5,498 bases of DNA from contig JANQSQ010000420.1 of NCBI GenBank assembly GCA_028283985.1, forward strand, positions 1 through 5,498, written 5' to 3'. The notes beneath the pieces are model-generated. The model ran no database searches. It was not told the origin of the DNA and worked only from the letters and a program-made list of their open reading frames with translations. The translations under genes were made by a program, and so were the position numbers. Source of the stretch: Rhodothermales bacterium (GTDB lineage: Bacteria; Bacteroidota; Rhodothermia; Rhodothermales; VXPQ01). Positions 1-5,498 of this stretch are shown piece after piece (the first letter of the stretch is position 1; every line of letters begins with the position of its first letter).

Positions 1-1887
1 AGCGACGGAATGTGGATGCAGGCCGCACGCCTCCAGGGCAGCGAAGTGAAAAAAGGCGGCCGCTTCGGAACAGCCATTGCCGCCGCAGACGGACGCGCGT
101 TCGTCGGAGCCCATGGCGGAGACGATGCATCGGGCGGCGCATACCTGTTCGAGCGGGATGATTCCTCCGAGGAATGGACCGAATCGCAACTGCTGAAAGG
201 CCGTGTCTCGGAAGAGGGCGACCGCTACGGCGCCTCCCTTGATCTGATGGGCGATGAACTGCTTGTCGGCATTCCCCGGTTCGCCAACCGCGCGGGCGGC
301 GCCATCATGTACCGGAGAGACGCGGAGTCGAACAGCTGGGCATCGGCCATGCTGTTATTGCCGTTCTCAGCCACGAGCCCGCCGGGCTTTGGAACGGATA
401 TCGCGCTCGGCGGAAATGAAGTGTGGAGCGGCGCGCCGTTAGGAGCGGGCTTCCAGGGCAGCGTGTACCGGTTCGCAAAGGGCGAGGATGGCGCATACGC
501 CAAATCCATGACGATCAGCCTTCCCGACCTGGAGCGCGGCGATCTGTTCGGAGCCACGCTGGATGTCTCAGGGAATATTGCCGCGGTCGCCCTCAACAGG
601 GCCGATTTCGGCGCCGGCGCGGTAGCCGTGTTCGAACACAACGAGGAAGGCGGCTGGGCACATAGCGCCACGCTCCGCAGCCCGGCAGGCGGACTCGAGG
701 CCGTTACGGGCGACATGGTGGACTGTGCGGAAGGCTCCGCGGGCATTTTTTCCTGCGATATGGTGGACATGCTTTCGTTCCTCCCGATACGCGAAGTAGG
801 CGGCGAACGCGGCGTCCAGTTAAACGATATCTGGGGATGGACCGACCCGGAAAGCGGGCGGGAATATGCGTTGGTCGGACGAGTGGACGGCACATCGTTC
901 GTGGACGTCACAGACCCCTCGAACCCGGTGTACCTCGGCAACCTCCCAAAAACGGAAGGCACGCCGGGAGCCGTCTGGCGCGACATCAAGGTATATAAAG
1001 ACCATGCCTTTATCGTAGCCGATGCCGCCCAGGAACATGGTGTGCAGATATTCGACCTGACGCAACTGCGCAATGTCGGCGACATGCCCGTAACCTTCGA
1101 GGAAACGGCGCATTATGACGGAATCAACAGTGCGCACAACATCGTCATCAACACGGAAACCGGATTTGCGTACACCGTAGGCGGCCGGGCCGGCGGCGAA
1201 ACCTGCGGAGGCGGCCTGCACATGATCAATATCCAGGATCCGGCCAACCCGACGTTCGCCGGATGCTATTCCGCCTCGGGGACCGGACGCGCCGGCACAG
1301 GCTACACCCACGACGCGCAATGCCTCGTATACAACGGCCCGGACTCCGACTACGCAGGGCGCGAACTCTGCTTCGGCTCCAACGAAACGGCTCTGAACAT
1401 TGCGGACGTTACGGACAAGGACGCCCCCGTCAGCGTAGCGACGGCAGCGTATCCCAGCGTATCCTACACCCACCAGGGTTGGATCAGCGACGATCATCAC
1501 TACTTCTTCGTGAACGACGAGCTGGACGAGATAAACGGTAGCGTACCCGAAACCCGTACCCTCATCTGGGACATCACCGATATCGACGACCCGCAACTCA
1601 TCAAGGAGTATACCTGGGGAAGCGAAGCGTCGGATCACAACCTGTACATCGACGGAAATCTGATGTACCAGTCGAATTATGTCAGCGGGCTCCGCATCCA
1701 CGATGTGAGCGATCCCATGAACCCCCGCGAGGTGGGATATTTCGATACGATGCCGGTTGGCGACAACTCAGCGGGATTTGCAGGGTCCTGGAGTAATTAT
1801 CCGTTCTTCGAGAGCGGCACGATCGTGGTTTCCAGTATCGGCGAGGGCCTTTTCATCCTGAAGAAGAAGCAGGAACTGGGTCTTTAA
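1..1887 (+). CDS. Choice-of-anchor B family protein with N-terminal FG-GAP repeats, 5'-truncated by the window edge
   Basis: The frame is open from base 1, so the gene starts upstream; the first in-window ATG (base 10) lies inside the FG-GAP region and is not the real start. Numbering from that ATG, four FG-GAP-like repeats (GxxFG/GxxYG ... GAVxVF) lie at about residues 16-50, 70-105, 126-155 and 177-210. A hinge with two cysteines (C239, C249) follows, ending in MVDMLSFLPI, which I recognise as typical of the choice-of-anchor B family. The C-terminal part (about 265-618) has LVIVD-like propeller repeats such as SFVDVTDPSNPVYLG, HMINIQDPANPTFAGC and RIHDVSDPMNPREVG, with the motifs SAHNI, YTHDAQC, THQGW and SDHNLY. 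Four more cysteines (C399, C419, C438, C454) could form disulfides outside the cytoplasm. Members usually end in a sorting anchor (LPXTG, PEP-CTERM or type IX); this one stops at GLFILKKKQELGL with none. The signal peptide would be upstream. Its molecular function is unknown; a secreted binding or scaffold role is inferred. Confidence 0.88.
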   Translation, partial: SDGMWMQAARLQGSEVKKGGRFGTAIAAADGRAFVGAHGGDDASGGAYLFERDDSSEEWTESQLLKGRVSEEGDRYGASLDLMGDELLVGIPRFANRAGGAIMYRRDAESNSWASAMLLLPFSATSPPGFGTDIALGGNEVWSGAPLGAGFQGSVYRFAKGEDGAYAKSMTISLPDLERGDLFGATLDVSGNIAAVALNRADFGAGAVAVFEHNEEGGWAHSATLRSPAGGLEAVTGDMVDCAEGSAGIFSCDMVDMLSFLPIREVGGERGVQLNDIWGWTDPESGREYALVGRVDGTSFVDVTDPSNPVYLGNLPKTEGTPGAVWRDIKVYKDHAFIVADAAQEHGVQIFDLTQLRNVGDMPVTFEETAHYDGINSAHNIVINTETGFAYTVGGRAGGETCGGGLHMINIQDPANPTFAGCYSASGTGRAGTGYTHDAQCLVYNGPDSDYAGRELCFGSNETALNIADVTDKDAPVSVATAAYPSVSYTHQGWISDDHHYFFVNDELDEINGSVPETRTLIWDITDIDDPQLIKEYTWGSEASDHNLYIDGNLMYQSNYVSGLRIHDVSDPMNPREVGYFDTMPVGDNSAGFAGSWSNYPFFESGTIVVSSIGEGLFILKKKQELGL

Positions 1888-1889
1888 GG

Positions 1890-1902
1890 AACCTCTGATT
1901 AA
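1890..1902 (+). repeat. Direct repeat, left copy (AACCTCTGATTAA)
   Basis: It begins three bases after the stop codon of gene 1 and matches 2113-2125 (AACATCTGATTAA) at 12 of 13 positions, with an exact 9-base core TCTGATTAA. A weaker third version (AAACTCTGACTGA) follows the right copy at about 2128-2140. The pair brackets the palindrome, which would fit an inserted segment with a duplicated target. The sequence next to the repeats does not form inverted ends, so this reading is tentative. The leading GGAACCTCTGA also resembles ends of some IS5-family elements, from memory only. Confidence 0.5.
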
Positions 1903-1916
1903 ATCCACATGGGCGA

Positions 1917-2021
1917 GGACATTGGGACGCGCCTTCTCTCAAAACATAAACGCGCGGTTGGCCGCGAGTTTGCAGGATATCCCGGGCCCGATGTTTTGTT
2001 CGAATGCGCGTCCCAATGTCC
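1917..2021. repeat. 105-base branched imperfect palindrome
   Basis: Bases 1917-1936 pair with 2002-2021 at 19 of 20 positions; 16 of these are consecutive (GGACATTGGGACGCGC against GCGCGTCCCAATGTCC). After a 3/3 internal loop, 1940-1947 (CAAAACAT) pairs perfectly with 1991-1998 (ATGTTTTG). Stacked directly on that is a 10-bp hairpin at 1948-1971, leaving 1972-1990, which contains the overlapping palindromes GGATATCC, CCCGGG and GGGCCC. The nested pairing is too extensive to be casual. It could be a small non-autonomous mobile repeat (MITE or REP-like), a structured leader RNA of gene 2, a protein-binding cruciform, or an mRNA processing or stability element. There is no T-run, so it is not a classical terminator. 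Which of these applies cannot be decided without other copies in the genome. Confidence 0.8.
1948..1971. repeat. Inner hairpin of the palindrome, 10-bp stem with TTGG loop
   Basis: AAACGCGCGG (1948-1957) pairs with CCGCGAGTTT (1962-1971) with one G·A mismatch (1952/1967), closed by a TTGG tetraloop. It sits immediately inside the 8-bp stem 1940-1947/1991-1998, so the two helices could stack coaxially. Confidence 0.7.
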
Positions 2022-2093
2022 CTGCTTTCGGTTGCGATTTTGCGGTTCGGCGTTGGATGGTCTTGTTGCCCGCCCCACTATCCGACAAGTTGC

Positions 2094-3494
2094 ATGCGGC
2101 GTAATCTTGAGAAACATCTGATTAAGAAAACTCTGACTGAAGCACTCGCCCTCGTTTGCGTACTGGGCGGCGCGGTCTTCGCGATGGGGACACCCCGGGC
2201 AGCGGGGCAAACGCGAACCGACCTCGTGTTTACACGCGATGTCCTTCCGGTTATCCGGGAATCCTTTCTTCCTCTTCTCACCGAGGACACCGGACTCGAC
2301 GGCGGATCGTGGGAATCCCTGATGCGAGGATCCGAACAGGGCGAGGTGGTCATTCCCTTCGACGCCGACCGAAGCCTGCTGGTAGAACGCGCGGTACAGG
2401 AGGGAGTCAATCCTGCCGCCATCGCGCGGGTACGGTCATGGATCGAAAGCGGCGCGCCGAGCGACGATGGGGAAATCGCGTATGCGGATGCAGGGCCGTT
2501 CCTCTACGTATGCAACCAGGGATCCGGGGTGATTTCCATTATCGACATGGAAGCGCATGTTGTCGCCCGCACCGTGGATCTGCGCGATTTCGGCTTCTCC
2601 GGGAACGCCAAACCTCACCATGTGGCGGTCACGCCCGATGGGGCATTCTGGTACGTATCGCTCATCGGCGAACATACCGTACTGAAATTCAATCGGGATA
2701 ATGAACTGGTGGGACGGACGGCATTCGAAGCGCCGGGTATGCTGGCCTTCGATCCCGTCCTGGAACAGTTGTATGCAGGCCGATCGATGACCGCCGTCAA
2801 CCCGCCGCAGCGCATCGGCGTTATCGAGCCGGACAGCATGGATATCGAGGAAATCGACGTATTCCATCCCCGGCCGCACGCCCTTAATGTGACCCCCGAC
2901 GGGAAGTACGTGTTCAGCGCCAGTCTCGGCATGAATCAGATTGCCGTAGTGGACGCCGAATCCATGGATATCGAACTCGTCCCCGTTCCGGGCATGCATC
3001 ACAGTCTGGTGCAATTTGCCGTGGCTCCCGACGGGCGCTCCATGATCGTTGGAGGACATATGAGTGGAGATATCCTGTTTCTCGACATCACCGAACCAAT
3101 GCAACCCGAGGTCACGCAAACCCTTCCTCTGGGTGGAGGGCCCTGGCATCCATCGTTTCTTCCCGGAGGGGATCGCGTGGTCTTTCCCGCCAAAATGGCC
3201 AACGCCGTGGCTATCCTTGATCTGGCTACCGGAACCGAAGTCGAAAGAATTTCCGGGCACGGCCTCGCAGAGCCGCACGGCAGTGCGGTACGACCGGATG
3301 GACGGTATATCTACATATCCAGCAACAATCTGAACGCCGCGTTCACCCCCCGATACCACCGGGAAGACAATGATTCGCCGAACGGATCGGTGGTGGTCAT
3401 CGACGCAAACACGTTCGACATCGTAAAGGTCATCGAGGTGGAACAGTATCCCACGGGCATCGGCGCCCAGCGGGATGAAAAAACCGCTCGCTGA
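2094..3494 (+). CDS. Exported YncE/YVTN beta-propeller fused to a haem-less cytochrome c-like (PSCyt1-type) domain
   Basis: The frame is open back to an ATG at 2004, but those 30 extra residues look non-coding and overlap the palindrome. The ATG at 2094 instead gives a good signal peptide: a basic start (RRNLEKHLIKK), a hydrophobic core at about residues 13-30, and small residues before about residue 39. No Shine-Dalgarno sequence is visible. Residues 43-125 follow the layout of the planctomycete-type cytochrome c domain: FTRDVLPVIRES, then GLDGGSWESLMRGSEQG, IPFDADRSLLVERA and RVRSWIESGAP. The haem site is missing: CxxCH is FLPLL (58-62) and the usual MPP is VNP (105-107). Residues 134-460 form a YncE-like propeller with repeats PHHVAVTPDG, PHALNVTPDGKYVF, FAVAPDGR, FLPGGD and PHGSAVRPDGRYIY. 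Histidines recur at the start of five of seven blades (H175/176, H262, H302/303, H352, H395). C22 lies in the signal peptide without a lipobox. The 466-residue product is probably periplasmic or surface-exposed; its ligand is unknown. The lipoprotein gene starts 8 bases after its stop codon. Confidence 0.88.
   Translation: MRRNLEKHLIKKTLTEALALVCVLGGAVFAMGTPRAAGQTRTDLVFTRDVLPVIRESFLPLLTEDTGLDGGSWESLMRGSEQGEVVIPFDADRSLLVERAVQEGVNPAAIARVRSWIESGAPSDDGEIAYADAGPFLYVCNQGSGVISIIDMEAHVVARTVDLRDFGFSGNAKPHHVAVTPDGAFWYVSLIGEHTVLKFNRDNELVGRTAFEAPGMLAFDPVLEQLYAGRSMTAVNPPQRIGVIEPDSMDIEEIDVFHPRPHALNVTPDGKYVFSASLGMNQIAVVDAESMDIELVPVPGMHHSLVQFAVAPDGRSMIVGGHMSGDILFLDITEPMQPEVTQTLPLGGGPWHPSFLPGGDRVVFPAKMANAVAILDLATGTEVERISGHGLAEPHGSAVRPDGRYIYISSNNLNAAFTPRYHREDNDSPNGSVVVIDANTFDIVKVIEVEQYPTGIGAQRDEKTAR
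2113..2125 (+). repeat. Direct repeat, right copy (AACATCTGATTAA)
   Basis: This is the partner of 1890-1902, with one mismatch. It lies inside the signal-peptide codons of gene 2 (around H8-L9-I10-K11), so if the segment between the repeats was inserted, the insertion would have reshaped the N-terminus of that gene. Confidence 0.5.
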
Positions 3495-3502
3495 GACCCA
3501 GG

Positions 3503-5452
3503 ATGCATCGCTCCCGTCCGTTCCCCTTTCTTTTCCTGCTTTTCGGCGCACTGCCGGCTACGTTCCTCGCCGGTTGCGCCGGTACGGAACCACGTGCAAG
3601 GACCGAACGGGCTGCCGGCGAAATGCCCGCCCGGCGTATGATCGCTCCCTTCGAGGTATACAAGGCGAGCGGCGACGCATACGCGTATCCTTTTCTCGGC
3701 GGATTCAACATGCCGAGACCCCAACTCCTCGATATCGATGCGGATGGAGACAACGACCTGTTCGTCCAGGAGCATCCGAACGCCATCATGTTTTTCGAGC
3801 GCAACGACACGCAGGGGCCGCTTTTATGGACCTGGCGCTCCGACAAGTACGCAGGACTCGACGTCGGGGAATGGTACCGTTTCGCGGACATGGACGGAGA
3901 CGGGGATTTCGACCTGCTTGCCGAGCAGCCTTTCAGTCATATGCGGTATTACGAAAACGTGGGCACGCCCTTGCGGGCCGACTTCGTACAGACAGTCGAT
4001 ACCCTCCGGGATGTAGCGGGTGAACCCGTATTCTCCGACCGGCAGAATATCCCGAACGTTACCGACATCGACTGTGACGGCTTGCCGGATTTGTTCATTG
4101 GGCGCATTGACGGCACCGTCATGCGGTATGAAGCCGTCGAAACCGAACCCGCGCCCGTATTTCAACTCGTTACGGAAAACTTCGAGGACATTCGGATTGT
4201 GGCTCAGTTCGGGCAGCCCGGCATGCCCGCCCCCGCAGCCCTTCCGAATATTCCGGGGGCCAACGACGACTTCATGAACGAAGGGCCGTCTCCGGGAAGA
4301 GATATTTTCGCAGAAGACACGCAAAACCGGTCCGATCCGCTGCATGGAGCCAACACCATGACCTTTGCCGATATCGACGGCGACAACGACCAGGATCTGT
4401 TCTGGGGAGATTTCTTCGAGCCGGGCCTGCTGTATATCGAAAACACGGGAGCCTGCGCCCGGCCTCGCCTGCGCACTACGCCCGTTCCCTTTCCGGTCGA
4501 CGATCCTCTCCAGTCCAGTGGATACAATGCTCCTTCCTTCGGAGACCTCGACGCCGATGGGGATATGGATCTGCTGGCAGGGGTGCTCGGAGGAGCGTTC
4601 AATCCGAACAGGACCGCGCAATCCAATCTGTATATGTACGAACAGCTCCCCGAAGAACGGTTTGCATTGCGCACGACCCGGTTCATGGATCAGATCGATG
4701 TGGGAAGCGAAAGCTATCCCGTACTCGTCGATCTCGATGCAGACGGCGACGAAGACCTGCTTGTATCCAATAAAATCTCATCGGAAGACGGACGTACCGC
4801 CTCGCTGGCATACTTCGAAAATGTGGACGGCGCATACCATACAGGAGAAGCACCTGCCTTCTTTTCCGCCTATCATTACGCGCCGGCCTTCGCAGACCTG
4901 GATGCCGACGGGGACCACGACCTTCTGCTCGGGACATGGAACGACGGCATAGCATGGTACCGCAACGAAGGCGCCCCCGGCGCACCGCACTTCGTTTTGC
5001 AACAGCGGGGATTTATCCGGTTGACGCGCGGCAGCCACACCACGCCGGCATTGGTAGACATCGACAATGACGGAGACCTGGACCTGTTCGTCGGCGAAAC
5101 CTCCGGGACCATCAATTTCTACCGGAACGCAGGAACCGCTTCCGCTCCGGTCTTCGAATTCGTTTCCGACGAATACGCCGGGATCGATGTCGGACGCCGC
5201 AGCGTGCCGACTTTTATCGATGCAGACCGCGACGGGGACCTGGACATGATTGTTGGAAGCGAACATGAGGGGCTTCTCCTGTTCCGCAATCGGGGAGACC
5301 GGACCACCCCCCTGTTCGGGGAGAGCGAACCGCTGCCGTACGATGTGCCCGAAGCAGCCGTCCCGTCCTTCGGTGACCCGGATGGCGACGGCGCCCTCGA
5401 ACTCATGGTCGGCGGATACAGTGGAGGACTGCTGTATTTTGACGGACCGTGA
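3503..5452 (+). CDS. VCBS/FG-GAP repeat lipoprotein with ten calcium-binding loops
   Basis: The start at 3503 gives a clear lipoprotein signal: MHRSR, a hydrophobic stretch FPFLFLLFGALPATF and the lipobox LAGC, with C25 as the predicted lipidated cysteine. The residues after it (AGTEP) are not an obvious Bacteroidota surface-export signal. Ten DxDxDGxxD-type loops begin at residues 77, 129, 188, 290, 348, 410, 465, 519, 573 and 625, usually in the form F-x-D-x-D-x-DGD-x-DLL-x-G and followed by N-x-G-(x3-4)-P-x-F. Spacing is 52-62 residues, except a 102-residue step between loops 3 and 4, where a Pro/Asn-rich insertion (about 235-285) sits. The last loop is weakened (DPDGDGALE). Such repeats fold as calcium-stabilised propeller blades, as in integrin alpha chains. 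Ten exceed a usual seven- or eight-bladed propeller, so two units or an open array are possible. The gene lies 8 bases after gene 2, probably in the same operon. No enzyme domain is visible; surface binding or adhesion is inferred. Confidence 0.9.
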   Translation: MHRSRPFPFLFLLFGALPATFLAGCAGTEPRARTERAAGEMPARRMIAPFEVYKASGDAYAYPFLGGFNMPRPQLLDIDADGDNDLFVQEHPNAIMFFERNDTQGPLLWTWRSDKYAGLDVGEWYRFADMDGDGDFDLLAEQPFSHMRYYENVGTPLRADFVQTVDTLRDVAGEPVFSDRQNIPNVTDIDCDGLPDLFIGRIDGTVMRYEAVETEPAPVFQLVTENFEDIRIVAQFGQPGMPAPAALPNIPGANDDFMNEGPSPGRDIFAEDTQNRSDPLHGANTMTFADIDGDNDQDLFWGDFFEPGLLYIENTGACARPRLRTTPVPFPVDDPLQSSGYNAPSFGDLDADGDMDLLAGVLGGAFNPNRTAQSNLYMYEQLPEERFALRTTRFMDQIDVGSESYPVLVDLDADGDEDLLVSNKISSEDGRTASLAYFENVDGAYHTGEAPAFFSAYHYAPAFADLDADGDHDLLLGTWNDGIAWYRNEGAPGAPHFVLQQRGFIRLTRGSHTTPALVDIDNDGDLDLFVGETSGTINFYRNAGTASAPVFEFVSDEYAGIDVGRRSVPTFIDADRDGDLDMIVGSEHEGLLLFRNRGDRTTPLFGESEPLPYDVPEAAVPSFGDPDGDGALELMVGGYSGGLLYFDGP

Positions 5453-5456
5453 TCTT

Positions 5457-5498
5457 TTAGGGCCTGTTACCACTATGCAGCAGCGCTCTGCGGGGCCT
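5457..5498. mobile_element. Possible end of an IS5-like insertion sequence, continuing past the window
   Basis: Immediately after the lipoprotein stop codon comes TTTTAG followed by GGCCTGTTACCACTATG. From memory, a GGGCCTGTT-type end next to a YTAR target (here TTAG) resembles the terminal repeats of IS5/IS427-group elements. A short inverted repeat (GCAG CGCT CTGC, 5483-5494 region) lies just inside. No transposase is in the window and the opposite end cannot be seen, so this is a pointer only; it could equally be ordinary intergenic sequence. Confidence 0.3.

Larger units (their letters stand above)
1888..2093. other. Intergenic spacer between genes 1 and 2 holding a structured palindrome
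   Basis: This 206-base spacer contains a large imperfect palindrome (1917-2021) and one of two near-identical 13-base direct repeats (1890-1902; its partner is just inside gene 2). I see no Bacteroidota-type promoter (TTTG ... TAnnTTTG), no sigma70-like pair that stands out, and no stem followed by a T-run that would be a factor-independent terminator. Small open frames here overlap the palindrome and have no family resemblance. The 72 bases between the palindrome and the gene 2 start (2022-2093) show nothing recognisable and no Shine-Dalgarno sequence. Confidence 0.7.

Noticed and set aside
225..1701. Long minus-strand open frames opposite gene 1 (225-1085 and 820-1701)
   Set aside because: They lie entirely opposite a well-supported coding region, show no family motifs, and are rich in Ser/Pro/Arg or Val/Gly/Asp as expected for the antisense of GC-rich coding sequence.
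1917..2021. Factor-independent terminator for gene 1
   Set aside because: The structure is strong, but no T-run follows either the inner hairpin or the outer stem.
2004..2093. Upstream ATG at 2004 as the start of gene 2
   Set aside because: The 30 added residues (Cys/Pro-rich, no signal-peptide order) overlap the right arm of the palindrome and push the real hydrophobic core away from the N-terminus; the ATG at 2094 gives a normal signal peptide.
2148..2159. Lipobox around C22 of the gene 2 product
   Set aside because: The residues before it (A-L-V) do not match the lipobox consensus, and the cysteine lies in the middle of the hydrophobic core.
1899..2210. Small open frames in the spacer (1909-2121 and 1922-2104 on +, 1899-2210 on -)
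   Set aside because: They run through the palindrome arms, have no ribosome binding site or recognisable protein features, and differ in composition from the neighbouring genes.
2436..3551. 371-codon minus-strand open frame opposite gene 2
   Set aside because: It is antisense to clear YVTN repeats and has no recognisable domain; it is probably produced by biased third-codon positions.
3824..5473. Minus-strand open frames opposite the VCBS lipoprotein (3824-4621, 4778-5473)
   Set aside because: They mirror the repeated Asp codons of the calcium loops (recurring Val/Ile-rich strings) and have no independent support.
1..5498. CRISPR array, tRNA or rRNA
   Set aside because: No regularly spaced DNA repeats with unique spacers, and no cloverleaf or conserved rRNA stretch, were seen; the lipoprotein repeats are protein-level and their codons have diverged.

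Overview
The window reads as a chromosomal segment from a GC-rich bacterium, most likely in or near the Bacteroidota/Rhodothermota. The reasons are the protein families (a choice-of-anchor B protein, a cytochrome-like/YncE fusion and a VCBS-repeat lipoprotein), the acidic residue-rich secreted proteins, and the absence of a Shine-Dalgarno sequence before either visible start codon. The lineage call is inference and rests on no marker gene.

Layout: three large genes on the + strand fill nearly everything. (1) Bases 1-1887 are the 3' part of a secreted protein with four FG-GAP-like repeats followed by a choice-of-anchor B/LVIVD-type beta-propeller; its 5' end lies outside the window. (2) After a 206-base intergenic region, 2094-3494 encodes an exported protein with a c-type-cytochrome-like N-terminal domain that has lost every haem ligand, followed by a seven-bladed YncE/YVTN propeller. 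(3) Eight bases later, 3503-5452 encodes a lipoprotein with ten DxDxDG-type calcium-binding (VCBS/FG-GAP) repeats. Genes 2 and 3 are probably one operon; gene 1 may be cotranscribed or may be separated by the structured spacer.

All three products are predicted to be exported, repetitive beta-propeller proteins. None has a recognisable catalytic signature, so a shared role at the cell surface or in the periplasm (scaffolding, binding, adhesion) is the most that can be inferred.

The spacer 1888-2093 is not empty. It holds a 105-base imperfect palindrome (20-base arms with one mismatch, an inner 8-bp stem and a 10-bp hairpin) that can fold into a branched structure, and it is bracketed by near-identical 13-base direct repeats. 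The last ~40 bases of the window, right after the lipoprotein stop codon, resemble the terminal repeat of an IS5-like insertion sequence at a TTAG target, but the element itself is outside the window.

The most interesting points are the haem-less cytochrome-like domain (FLPLL where CxxCH is expected), the histidines repeated at equivalent positions in five of seven propeller blades of the same protein, and the branched palindrome upstream of it.
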